From the NCBI RefSeq assembly GCF_035658495.1, contig NZ_CP141945.1:558001-622000 (forward strand): DNA of 64,000 nt. Direction: 5' to 3'. Positions 46,541-55,288 of the stretch are shown here, in pieces (within the stretch, counting starts at the first letter, position 1; each line of letters begins with the position of its first letter). The translations under genes were made by a program, and so were the position numbers. The DNA is from Novosphingobium sp. RL4 (GTDB lineage: Bacteria; Pseudomonadota; Alphaproteobacteria; Sphingomonadales; Sphingomonadaceae). The notes under the pieces were generated by a model, which made no database searches, was not told the origin of the DNA, and saw only the letters and a list, made by a program, of their open reading frames with translations.

Positions 46541-47413
46541 ATGGCCGTAAACAGCACCGTCGCATTGGTCACGGGCGCCAGCCGCGGCGCGGGCAGAGGG
46601 ATTGCGCGGGCTCTCGGCGCTCATGGCTGCACCGTCTACGTCACTGGCCGCACGCTCAATCCCGGAGACGCGGAAGTGCCTGGAACCATCCATGCAACCG
46701 CTCTTGAAGTGACCGAAGCCGGCGGAAACGGCATCGCGGTTCAGTGCGACCATGGCGACGATCAACAGGTCAAGGCTCTGATTGACAGGATCATCGAAGA
46801 GCAAGGGCGCCTGGACATACTCATCAACAATGCCTGCTATCAAAGCCATGCGATTTCGGCGCCGGGCCAATTCTGGGAAAAGCCCCTCGAGATTGCCGAG
46901 ATGATGAATGTGGGCCTGCGCAGCGGCTTTGTCGCAAGCTGGTACGCCGCACCGCACATGGTGAAGCAGGACAAGGGCCTTGTGCTGTTCACCTCCTCAC
47001 CCGGCGCAAACCACTACTGCTTCGGCCCCTGCTATGGCGCGCAAAAGGCTGGCGTGGACAAGATGGCGCATGACATGGGCATCGATTTTGCCGATTCCGG
47101 ATCGCATGTTGCCGCAGCTTCGATCTGGATGGGCCCACTGACGACCGAACGGCTTCTCGAGATGATGGAGGCTGCGCCGGAAAAGTTCGGCCACCTTGAA
47201 GGCAAACTCGAATCCACCGAATATACGGGCCATGTCGCCTGGGCGATGTTCAACGATCCGCGCATGATGGAGCGCTGGAACGGAAAGGTCGTCATCGGCG
47301 CCGAAGTCGGCCGGGAGTATGAGATAAAGGATCGCGGTGGCAACTACCCGCTTTCGGTCCGCAGGACGACCGACACGCCCACCCCGGAATTCGCGGCCTA
47401 CAAGGTGAAGTAA
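46541..47413 (+). CDS. SDR family oxidoreductase (long form)
   Basis: 290-residue NAD(P)-dependent short-chain dehydrogenase. It shows TGASRGAGRGIA, INNACY in place of NNAG, catalytic Ser in FTSSPGANH and Tyr/Lys in CYGAQKAGVDKM. The extended loops and C-terminal 50 residues resemble the DHRS1-like group. ATG 46541 is chosen because GGGAG is 7 bases upstream; ATG 46535 is too close to it. Its roughly 390-base upstream gap carries operator site 3 and two GntR-like sites. It probably belongs to the P450 pathway that follows. Confidence 0.87.
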   Translation: MAVNSTVALVTGASRGAGRGIARALGAHGCTVYVTGRTLNPGDAEVPGTIHATALEVTEAGGNGIAVQCDHGDDQQVKALIDRIIEEQGRLDILINNACYQSHAISAPGQFWEKPLEIAEMMNVGLRSGFVASWYAAPHMVKQDKGLVLFTSSPGANHYCFGPCYGAQKAGVDKMAHDMGIDFADSGSHVAAASIWMGPLTTERLLEMMEAAPEKFGHLEGKLESTEYTGHVAWAMFNDPRMMERWNGKVVIGAEVGREYEIKDRGGNYPLSVRRTTDTPTPEFAAYKVK

Positions 47414-47718
47414 GCACGGCGTTCCTCGGCGCCTCTCTCGGCAGATGAGCCGGCGCCGATAAACTGCTCCTCTCCACCGGCGGGCTCATCAGCAGCCCGC
47501 AGGACAGCACCGCGCACATGCGGGCAATCGCCTGCACGTTATTCGCCGCACATTGTCCGGCTAAAATGTGCCGCTTTCCGGCTCATTCCCTTACGCGCGG
47601 ATCAATCTCCGGCCTGGCGCGCGCAGCAGTGGCACGATTTCGGTTGCACGATATACCAACTGGTTGGTAGCTTTGTTTTCAGTCGAGAGACCGGGGATCT
47701 TTACGTCAGGATTCTCGC
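47414..47718. other. Intergenic region upstream of the P450 gene
   Basis: 305 bases with no credible gene. A GC-rich hairpin-like stretch (GGCGCC near 47429 with GGCGCC near 47453) follows the SDR stop, and operator site 4 lies near the right end. An AGG ribosome binding site is at 47707-47710. Confidence 0.6.
47654..47669. promoter_or_regulatory. Operator site 4: TACCAACTGGTTGGTA
   Basis: Perfect 7-bp arms TACCAAC and GTTGGTA around TG, 50 bases before the P450 start. It is the most symmetric of the four TACCRACYNNTYGGTW sites. Confidence 0.7.
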
Positions 47719-49092
47719 GTGACGAAAATCATGCGCACAACGCAGCCGGGCCAGCGTCCGCGGCGAGGTGAGCAGCCCGAAAACGATAAAGTCCTGGAGA
47801 GAATTGTGACCGAGGAACTGGCCCTGAAGGACCGCGACTACCTTACGGACCCTACGCTCCTGAAGGACCCCTACGAATATTTCAGGGCCCTGCGTGCGCA
47901 AGGCCCGGTCTACCAGCCCAAGACCCGGGATCTGCTGATCGTTACCGGATTTTACGAGACGCTCGAAGTCCTGAACAATCCCCGGGACTTCTCCTCCTCC
48001 ATCGCCCCCGGCGGCCCGGCGCTCCCCCTGCCCTTCACACCCGAGGGCAACGACATCACCGCGCAGATCGAGGCGCATCGCGACCAGATCGTTGCCGGCG
48101 ATCTTCTGGTCGCGCTTGACGACGTCCATCATTCCAATGCACGCGCCGTGCTCAACCGCCTGTTCGTTCCCTCCCGCCTCAAGGCGAACGAGGAATACAT
48201 TCAGCATCTTGCCGACCGGATCGTCCGCGATGTGGTTCGCACGGGTCGATGCGAACTGATCAAGGAGATCTCGGTTCCGTTCGTCACCCTCGTGATCGCG
48301 GATTTGCTCGGTGTTCCGTCCGAGGACCGCGAAGTGTTCAGCAATATCCTCGATCAGGGTCCGCCTCCGGGCAGCATCGCGGCGGAAGGGGCGACGACGG
48401 ATGTCGGTCCGCTGGAATTCATGGCCGGTTACTTCGTCCGCTACCTCATGGAGCGCAGGGCCGCTCCAAACGGTGACGTTCTCAGCGACCTGGCGACGGC
48501 CACCTATCCCGACGGATCGCTTCCGGACATCATCGATCTCGTCAAGATGAGCACTTTCCTGTTCGGAGCCGGTGCGGATACGAGCGCCAAGCTGCTCGGC
48601 AATGCCATGCTCTATCTGGCCCGCATGCCGGATTTGCAGCAGAAACTGCGCGAAGATCGCAGCCTGATTCCGGCCTTCATCGAGGAAATCCTTCGCCTGG
48701 AGGGCTCTAGCAAGGTGACATTCCGTCTGGCGCGCCGACCGACGAAGATCGGCGAGATGGAAATTGCGCCGGGAACCAAGGTGATGCTCGCACTGGCGGC
48801 CGCCAATCGGGATCCCGCCCGCTGGGACAATCCCGATCAGTTCGAGCTGAACCGCCCAAAACTGCGCGAGCAGGTCGCATTCGGTCGTGGTGGCCACGTC
48901 TGCTCGGGGGCCCCGCTCGCGAGAGTGGAAATCCGCATCATCATCGAGCGGTTTCTGGAACATACCAGCCACATCGCCCTTGACGAAGCCCGGCACGGTT
49001 CCGCGTCCGCACCCGATCTCAGCTACGAACCGAGCTTCATCATCCGCGGGCTGGAAGAGCTCCATCTGAAATTCACGCCGGCCGCGGCCTGA
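47719..49092 (+). CDS. Cytochrome P450
   Basis: 457-residue soluble bacterial P450 monooxygenase. It shows the I-helix oxygen-activation motif FGAGADTS (282-289), the K-helix EILR (323-326) and the heme-binding loop FGRGGHVCSGAPLA with cysteine ligand Cys395. GTG 47719 is taken as start, with CAGG 8 bases upstream; ATG 47731 is an alternative. No ferredoxin or ferredoxin reductase is nearby, so electrons must come from an unlinked partner. The operator 50 bases upstream links it to the tannase regulon. Flanking SDRs suggest hydroxylation followed by alcohol oxidation of a terpenoid, steroid or phenolic substrate. Confidence 0.93.
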   Translation: MTKIMRTTQPGQRPRRGEQPENDKVLERIVTEELALKDRDYLTDPTLLKDPYEYFRALRAQGPVYQPKTRDLLIVTGFYETLEVLNNPRDFSSSIAPGGPALPLPFTPEGNDITAQIEAHRDQIVAGDLLVALDDVHHSNARAVLNRLFVPSRLKANEEYIQHLADRIVRDVVRTGRCELIKEISVPFVTLVIADLLGVPSEDREVFSNILDQGPPPGSIAAEGATTDVGPLEFMAGYFVRYLMERRAAPNGDVLSDLATATYPDGSLPDIIDLVKMSTFLFGAGADTSAKLLGNAMLYLARMPDLQQKLREDRSLIPAFIEEILRLEGSSKVTFRLARRPTKIGEMEIAPGTKVMLALAAANRDPARWDNPDQFELNRPKLREQVAFGRGGHVCSGAPLARVEIRIIIERFLEHTSHIALDEARHGSASAPDLSYEPSFIIRGLEELHLKFTPAAA

Positions 49093-49120
49093 TCCCCCAT
49101 CCTTTTTGCGAGGAAATTAC

Positions 49121-49864
49121 ATGACCAGGAAAACAGTCATCGTCACCGGCGCAGCCGGTGGCATCGGGCTCGGTATTGCCCAGCGCTTTGCCCGCGACGG
49201 CCATCCGACCGCGATGCTCGACATGAACGCAGACCTGCTGGAAAACGAAGCGGAAGCTTTGCGGGCAGAGGGACATCAGGTCCTCACCCATGCGCTCGAC
49301 ATTACCGATCGCGAAGCCATCGATGCCGCCTATGCCCGGGTCCGGGCAGAATTCGGCCCGATCGGCATTGTCATCGCCAACGCCGGCATTTCCGAATTCG
49401 TACCCTTCGCCGACCTCAGCCAGGCCTTGTGGGATCGCATGCTGGCGGTCAATCTGACCGGCGTATTCCACACGGTGCAGGCCGCCCTGCCGGACATGAT
49501 CGACCAGTCCTGGGGCAGGATCGTCACGATTTCATCGCAGGCCGCACAGTCCGGCGGGCCGCAGCAGGTCCACTATTCGGCATCGAAGGGCGGCGTCATC
49601 GGCATGACCAAGGCACTCGCGCGCGAATTCGCGCCGCACGGCATCACGGTGAACACCATCCCGCCCTCGCTCGTCGAGACGCCGACCATGCACCGCCACG
49701 CGGAGAGCAGCGGCTTTCCGCTGGAGGCCATCGTCCAGATGATCCCGATCTCCCGCCCCGGCACGCCCGCAGACATCGCTGGAGCATGCGCCTACCTCGC
49801 ATCCGAGGATGCGAGGTATGTCACCGGCCAGGTTCTCGGCGTGAACGGCGGCATGTACATGTAG
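49121..49864 (+). CDS. SDR family oxidoreductase
   Basis: 247-residue NAD(P)-dependent dehydrogenase with a full classical set: TGAAGGIG, ANAG, Ser in TISSQAAQ and Tyr/Lys in YSASK, ending TGQVLGVNGGMYM. GAGGAA precedes ATG 49121. It begins 28 bases after the P450 stop and is almost certainly in its operon, so it may oxidise the hydroxyl that the P450 installs. It converges on the DUF1838 gene 45 bases away. Confidence 0.9.
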   Translation: MTRKTVIVTGAAGGIGLGIAQRFARDGHPTAMLDMNADLLENEAEALRAEGHQVLTHALDITDREAIDAAYARVRAEFGPIGIVIANAGISEFVPFADLSQALWDRMLAVNLTGVFHTVQAALPDMIDQSWGRIVTISSQAAQSGGPQQVHYSASKGGVIGMTKALAREFAPHGITVNTIPPSLVETPTMHRHAESSGFPLEAIVQMIPISRPGTPADIAGACAYLASEDARYVTGQVLGVNGGMYM

Positions 49865-49909
49865 TGCACCCCTTGGCCTGAACGCCTGTGCGCCGGTCCC
49901 TCGTCAGGC

Positions 49910-50803
49910 TCACCAGGTCGCAGCTTCCACCTTGACCTTGCCATCCAGTACCGCGATCGGATCCGCGGCAATCTGCGGATAGTACCGCTTCAGCATGGCA
50001 TGCCAATCGTCGGGCAGGTCGGCAAAGCGGCTGACCTTGCCCCCGTTCGCGAACAGCGCCAGCGATCCGGGCCGGTCGTCCATCTTCAGCCATGCCGGCC
50101 AGCTGCGAACATCGTTCGACTGGACGCGGGCGTTGACGGTCGTGGTTCGGGGGTCGAGCACGATTTCGCGCGGACCGGCGATCGTGCTGACTTCGTTGAG
50201 GAAGGATACCGAGCCGTCCGGCGCGGTGACGCGCGCGTGCGAGCGGTCGCGAAGGGCCAGTTCGGTACGGCCGAGCGGGAAGAAGCTGACCGGCATATGT
50301 TCATGCTCGTATTTCGGCTGGCCGGGCACTTCCGGGATGACGAACTCGTTGTCGGCCGACACTTTCAGGTGAGTGGGAACAGGCCCGCGCCCGCCGACCG
50401 TCACCGTCTCTCCGGTGACGGGGTTGCGCAAGGTTTTCAACCGCTCGCCGGTCTGTACATCGACGCGGAAACTGATCTCCAGATCGATGAGCTCGAAGCT
50501 GCCGTCGGCATTTTGCGTCACACGCTGGATGGCCCCGAGGTTCAGGGCGTACATGGGAACGAGGTCACCGCCCGTCGATGCCATGTATGGCCCCTTGATC
50601 CAGGAAAACAGCAATCCGTCATCCGTGCGGTAGCGCAGCTTGCGATAGATCAGCCGGGCATCGGCAGGGTCGGCAGGATCAAGCTGACGCGCCGCCGCTC
50701 CTGCCGTTACCGATGGCAGCGCGGTAGACGCGGCCATCCCCAGCCCCAGTTTCAAGGCGTCTCGCCGCCCCGGCCGGGCAATATCGAACATGCTGGACAT
50801 CAC
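49910..50803 (-). CDS. DUF1838 family protein with Tat-type signal
   Basis: 297 residues. The N-terminus ARPGRRDALKLGLGMAASTA is a twin-arginine-like signal, so the protein is probably periplasmic. The body matches the DUF1838 pattern I know (LIYRKLRYRTDDGLLFSWIK, NPVTGETVTV, FPLGRTELALRDRSHARVTA, PAWLKMDDRPG). Its function is unknown; members occur near P450s and SDRs in sphingomonads and mycobacteria. It converges on the SDR, so it is not in the P450 operon, but may act on the same compound. About 100 bases separate it from tolC. Confidence 0.8.
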   Translation of the reverse strand: MMSSMFDIARPGRRDALKLGLGMAASTALPSVTAGAAARQLDPADPADARLIYRKLRYRTDDGLLFSWIKGPYMASTGGDLVPMYALNLGAIQRVTQNADGSFELIDLEISFRVDVQTGERLKTLRNPVTGETVTVGGRGPVPTHLKVSADNEFVIPEVPGQPKYEHEHMPVSFFPLGRTELALRDRSHARVTAPDGSVSFLNEVSTIAGPREIVLDPRTTTVNARVQSNDVRSWPAWLKMDDRPGSLALFANGGKVSRFADLPDDWHAMLKRYYPQIAADPIAVLDGKVKVEAATW

Positions 50804-50909
50804 ACACCCCGCGTCATGGAAGCTCTATTCTTGCCCATGACCGAAGAACCGGCACAGCTCTTGCGCGATTATCCGCCGTTCGGGGAATTGAGAGCGAAGC
50901 GCCGCCGCT

Positions 50910-52172
50910 CTACTCATATGCCGTCCTGTCAAGCCTGCCGGTTGCGCGCAACAAGGCGGCCTCGGCCACCAGCACGTCGGACCGGGCCAGGGCGACAGCA
51001 AGCTGTGCGGCGCGGAAGCTCTGATCCGCAACGAGAATGTCGATCGTAGAACGCAGGCCGAAGCCATATTCCGCGCGGACGCCCTTGAGCGCGAGATCGG
51101 CGGCGGAGAGCCCTTCGCCATTGGCGCGAAGCCTGCCCTGTGCCGCCTTCAACATGGCCCAGGCCGTGTCCGCGCGGCGCACGGCTTCGCGCTCAGCCGC
51201 ATCGGCCTGAAACCGCTCTGCCCGATTGTTTGCCTCGGCCTGCCGCACGCGCGAGGAGACGAGACCGCCCGTGAGCAAGGGCACCCGCAGTGTCATCCCG
51301 ACAGAGGCGGCGCCTTCGAAATCGCGCAGGTTCCCGCCGGCCAGCCTTCCGCCGCGCCCGTAAGCCCCGCCAAGATCGACGGAAGGCGCGCCTTCCGCCC
51401 GCGCCCGATCAATTCGCGCGGTCGAGGCTTCCACCGCAAGGCGCTGCTGGAGCAGCAGGGGATTGGCCGCTTCCGCCGCCCGGCGCGCATCGTCGTTGCT
51501 GGCGGGCAGCGCGGCCGGCGATGGGACATCGGCCGTCAGCACGCCCGCGTCACGTCCCACGGCCGCGCGATAGGTCGCCGCCGCCGTGGCAAGCGCGCCT
51601 TCGGCATCGGCAAGGTTGGCGATGACGGTGGAACGCTGTGCTTCGAGCTGCGCGACGTCGGTGCGCGTCGCCTGCCCGAGATCGTAGCGAGCGCGGGTTT
51701 CGGCGACCTGGGTATCCAGCCGCTCGATGCCGACGCGGGCCACTTCCACCGCCTGCTGGTTGTAGAGCAGCGCGGCATAAGCAGCGACGACGCCTTGCAG
51801 GATCGCCGCTGCAGTGTCGCGCAGTCCTTCCTCCCCGGCGGCGACATCCCCGTTCGCCGCGCGCACCGCCGAAGAAACCCGGCCACCGGTCCAGACCGGC
51901 AGGGCCAGGTTCGCGGTCAGCGATCCTGCCCTGCCATAGCCCTGCCGGTCGTAGCCGGCATCGCCATCGACCGACACCGTGGGCCGGGCGAGTGCCCGCT
52001 CCTGTTCAGGCGTTTCGGCAAGGGCTTCCTGCCGGGCGCGGGCGGCGGCAAGCTGCGGGTTGGTCTCGTAAGCGGCGGCTATCGCCTCGCCGAGGGTTTC
52101 GGCCGAAGCCGGAGAGGCGAGCAGCAAGGCGGACACGGCCCACGCCGATCCTCTTTGCATGGCCCTATTCAT
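50910..52172 (-). CDS. TolC-family outer-membrane efflux protein
   Basis: 420-residue outer-membrane channel subunit. A signal peptide (SAWAVSALLLASPASAE) is followed by the two-fold TolC/OEP repeat: ETLGEAIAAAYETNPQLAAA opens the first, and helices with periodic Ala/Arg/Glu (VEVARVGIERLDTQVAETRA) alternate with GGRVSSAVRAA and TGGLVSSRVRQA strands. ATG 52172 overlaps the permease stop by 8 bases, so it is the last cistron of a four-gene export operon and provides the outer-membrane exit duct. Confidence 0.92.
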   Translation of the reverse strand: MNRAMQRGSAWAVSALLLASPASAETLGEAIAAAYETNPQLAAARARQEALAETPEQERALARPTVSVDGDAGYDRQGYGRAGSLTANLALPVWTGGRVSSAVRAANGDVAAGEEGLRDTAAAILQGVVAAYAALLYNQQAVEVARVGIERLDTQVAETRARYDLGQATRTDVAQLEAQRSTVIANLADAEGALATAAATYRAAVGRDAGVLTADVPSPAALPASNDDARRAAEAANPLLLQQRLAVEASTARIDRARAEGAPSVDLGGAYGRGGRLAGGNLRDFEGAASVGMTLRVPLLTGGLVSSRVRQAEANNRAERFQADAAEREAVRRADTAWAMLKAAQGRLRANGEGLSAADLALKGVRAEYGFGLRSTIDILVADQSFRAAQLAVALARSDVLVAEAALLRATGRLDRTAYE

Positions 52173-54585
52173 GGCGCAGCGCCCACGCCGGAGCCGCACG
52201 GCTGGCCCGCAGCGATTGGCCCAGTACCGTCAGGATCGCGATCACCGTTGCCAGCAGGCTGCCACCGATGAAGAAGAGCGGCGAAAGCGCGATGCGGTCG
52301 TCGAAGCCGGCCAGCCATGTCCGCATCGCCACGAAGGCAAGCGGCCATGCCAGCAGGTTGGCCAGCAGCACGGGGCGCAGGAACTGGCCGACCAGCAGCC
52401 TGGCGATATCGCCGGAGGATGCCCCAAGGGTCTTGCGGATGCCGATTTCCTTGATCCGCATCTGGGTGTTGTAGGACGCCAGCCCCCATAGCCCGACGCA
52501 GCCGATCAGCACGGCAAGGCCCGCGCCAATGGCGAAGAGCCGCGTCGCGCGGTCGTCCGCCTCATAGAACTTGCCAAGCTGAGTGTCGGCGGTTTCCGCC
52601 TCGAACGGCACTTGCGGCACGGTGCGTTGCCAGATCGCGCGCACGGCATCCATCGTCACGCGCGGATCGCCGGCGAAGCGGATCGAGGCGACTGTCGTGT
52701 AGGCCTTTTCCGGCTCGCTGTAATAGACGTAGTAGCTGGCGCTGTTGGGTTCGCGCGGCGAGAAGAAGCGCATGTCCTCGACCACGCCGATGATCGTGCG
52801 TGGGCGATTGCCACCGACAGTCTTGCCAATGGCATCCTCTGGCGAGCGGAAGCCGAGCGTCGATACCGCGCGGCGGTTGATGACGATGTTGCGTTGCTGC
52901 CCGTCGGTGCGGGAAAGCGCATCGTCGTCGCGGTGGCTCTCGTCGAACACCCGGCCGGCAAGGATTCGGGTGCCGTGAACCTTGAAGAAATCGAGCCCGA
53001 CGATCATCCAGCGCAGCGAAGGCCCGTCTCCGGCGCGCCCCGGCAGGGGCACGTTATCGGCGTTGTTCTCGCCGCTGCCGCCCACCGCATTGTTGCCGAG
53101 CGCGGCGGCACGAACCGAAGGCAGTTCGCGGATCGCCGCCACGACCGCGCGCGTTTGTGCGGTGGCGACAAGGCTGTCGCGGGTGGAGAGCACCACCATC
53201 AGCCCCTCTCGCTGGAAGCCGAGATCGGATTGCCGGACATGGCGGGTCTGCGCGACCAGCACGCCGGTGCCGACCATGAAGGCGATGGCAAGGCCGAACT
53301 GGAGCACGACCAGCCCCTCCCGAACGCGGGTTCCCACGCGGCCGCCGCCGGGCGAACGGGCAGAAGCCAGCACACTCGCAGCCGGGTATCCGGAAAGCAG
53401 CAGCGCCGGATAGAAGCCCGCCAGCAGGCCGACGACGAGCGTCAGCACCACCAGCGCGGGAACGACCAGCGCATAGGGGATCGACAGCGTCAGGCCGCCG
53501 GCGGCATTGACCAGCGGCAGGCTCAGTTCGGCCAGAATGAGCCCCAGCAGGGCCGCGACGCCGACCGTCAGCATGGCTTCGGACAGGAACTGCCGCACCA
53601 GCGCAAGCCGGTCCGCGCCGAGCACCTTGCGCATGGCGACTTCACGGGCACGCAGATTGGCGCGTGCCGTTGCCAGATTGACGTAGTTCACGGTGGCCAC
53701 CAGCAGCGTCAGAAGTCCTACGATCGCAAGCGTGACGACGGTGATCTTCTGGCTGGCGCTGGCCTGCCCTTCCGGTTCCAGATGCATGCGGGCAAGCGGC
53801 AGCAGCGAGATTTGCTGCGTCTTCCAGGCATCCTTGCCCAGATCGGCAAGGCCCCGCCGGTTCACGAAAGGCGGCAGCTTCTGTTCGAAAGCGCGCGCGG
53901 CCTCCGGCGTGTCGAACCGCAGGAACGTCTGGAGCGAGGAACTGCCCCAATGAAACCACTGCGGCACAGGCGGCGTGGTGGGCATCGGCACCAGCAGCGA
54001 CAGCTTGAAATCGGTATTCCTGGGCAGATCACGGAAAACCCCGGCGACGCGGTAATTGATGGTCTTGTCCATCGCTATCGTCAGGGTCTGGCCGATCGGA
54101 TCGCTTGTCCCGAAATACCGGCGGGCCAGGGTTTCGCTGATCAGCACGCTGGTGGGCTGGCGCAGCGCCGTGCCGCTGCCGCGCACCATCGGCAGGTCGA
54201 ACACGTCGAAAAACGCGGGATCGACTTGCGCGACATCGACCGACGCGGCAACGCCGCCACGAATGACGACGCCGCCGTTCCTGCCGCCCCGGATGCGGGT
54301 GCCGACAAGGCCGGGAAAGTCCTCGCGCATCTGTTCGAGCAGGCCGCTCATCGTATAGGGATAGGCACCGTTGAACGGGCTTTCCGGCAGGTTCCACACG
54401 GTCTGCACCACATAGATGCCCTCATGCCGGGGCAGCCACTTCTCGTAGCTGGTTTCGAACCGGGCGTAGAGCCCCAGGACGAGGAACACCGCGATCCCCA
54501 CCGCCAGCCCGCCGACATTGAGCGCGGCATAGAGCTTGTGGCGGGTGAGCGAGCGGTAGAGCGAAAGCAAGGCGAAGCGGTTCAT
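52165..54585 (-). CDS. ABC transporter permease, MacB/FtsX type, double module
   Basis: About 806 residues with two FtsX-like units. Each has a periplasmic MacB_PCD domain (first between about 45 and 270, second about 450-680) plus membrane helices; the opening reads MNRFALLSLYRSLTRHKLYA then a helix ALNVGGLAVGIAVFLVLGLY. The cytoplasmic coupling motifs NLRAREVAMRKVLGADR and QMRIKEIGIRKTLGASSGDI are characteristic of this family. ATG 54585 is chosen as it starts the conserved region 11 bases after the ATPase stop. This class works as a mechanotransducer driving export of peptides, lipids or antibiotics through TolC rather than moving substrate through its own helices. Confidence 0.92.
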   Translation of the reverse strand: MNRFALLSLYRSLTRHKLYAALNVGGLAVGIAVFLVLGLYARFETSYEKWLPRHEGIYVVQTVWNLPESPFNGAYPYTMSGLLEQMREDFPGLVGTRIRGGRNGGVVIRGGVAASVDVAQVDPAFFDVFDLPMVRGSGTALRQPTSVLISETLARRYFGTSDPIGQTLTIAMDKTINYRVAGVFRDLPRNTDFKLSLLVPMPTTPPVPQWFHWGSSSLQTFLRFDTPEAARAFEQKLPPFVNRRGLADLGKDAWKTQQISLLPLARMHLEPEGQASASQKITVVTLAIVGLLTLLVATVNYVNLATARANLRAREVAMRKVLGADRLALVRQFLSEAMLTVGVAALLGLILAELSLPLVNAAGGLTLSIPYALVVPALVVLTLVVGLLAGFYPALLLSGYPAASVLASARSPGGGRVGTRVREGLVVLQFGLAIAFMVGTGVLVAQTRHVRQSDLGFQREGLMVVLSTRDSLVATAQTRAVVAAIRELPSVRAAALGNNAVGGSGENNADNVPLPGRAGDGPSLRWMIVGLDFFKVHGTRILAGRVFDESHRDDDALSRTDGQQRNIVINRRAVSTLGFRSPEDAIGKTVGGNRPRTIIGVVEDMRFFSPREPNSASYYVYYSEPEKAYTTVASIRFAGDPRVTMDAVRAIWQRTVPQVPFEAETADTQLGKFYEADDRATRLFAIGAGLAVLIGCVGLWGLASYNTQMRIKEIGIRKTLGASSGDIARLLVGQFLRPVLLANLLAWPLAFVAMRTWLAGFDDRIALSPLFFIGGSLLATVIAILTVLGQSLRASRAAPAWALRHE

Positions 54586-54595
54586 CCCCGGCCCC

Positions 54596-55273
54596 TCAGA
54601 TCGAGCGCATGGCCGAGGCGACGATGCGCCCGTCGAGCATGTCGATGCGGCGTCTGGCCATGTCGGCATGGCTGGGCGAGTGCGTGACCATGACGATGGT
54701 CGCGCCTTCGTCGTTCAGCGCCTGGAGGATGTTCATCACCTGCTCGCCATTGGCGGTATCGAGGTTGCCGGTCGGTTCGTCCGCAAGGATCAGCCGGGGA
54801 TCGCCAACGATGGCGCGGGCGATCGCCGCGCGCTGCTGCTGGCCGCCCGAAAGCTGGTGCGGAAAGTGACGCGCGCGGTGCGCGATGCCGACCTTGTCCA
54901 TCGCCGCCGAAACCCGCGCGCGGCGATCCCCGCCGTTGCTGCGGTAGGCAAGGCCGAGGGCCACGTTCTCCTCGATGGTCAGTTCATCGATCAAATTGAA
55001 GCTCTGAAACACGAAGCCGAGCGTGGAGCCGCGAAACTTCGCCAGGTCCTTCTCGCCCATCGCCGCCAGATCCCGATCGCCGAACAGGTAGCGCCCGCCC
55101 GTGGGCCGGTCGACCGTGCCGAGCGTGTTGAGCAGGGTGGACTTGCCGCAGCCCGATGGCCCCATGATGGCAAGGAATTCCCCGGCGGCCACCTCAAGGT
55201 CGATATCGCGAAGGGCCGTCGTTTCCACTTCGTCGGAAACGTAGCGGCGCTGGATCTTTTCCAGTCGGATCAT
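54596..55273 (-). CDS. ABC transporter ATP-binding protein, MacB/LolD type
   Basis: 225-residue cytoplasmic ATPase with a complete motif set: Walker A GPSGCGKST (38-46), signature LSGGQQQR (141-148) and Walker B LILADEP (161-167) followed by TGNLD and the H-loop VTHSPSH. It lies between adaptor (15 bases upstream) and permease (10 bases downstream) in one operon and powers the MacB-like permease. Confidence 0.94.
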   Translation of the reverse strand: MIRLEKIQRRYVSDEVETTALRDIDLEVAAGEFLAIMGPSGCGKSTLLNTLGTVDRPTGGRYLFGDRDLAAMGEKDLAKFRGSTLGFVFQSFNLIDELTIEENVALGLAYRSNGGDRRARVSAAMDKVGIAHRARHFPHQLSGGQQQRAAIARAIVGDPRLILADEPTGNLDTANGEQVMNILQALNDEGATIVMVTHSPSHADMARRRIDMLDGRIVASAMRSI

Positions 55274-55288
55274 GAGAATGGCTCCCTG

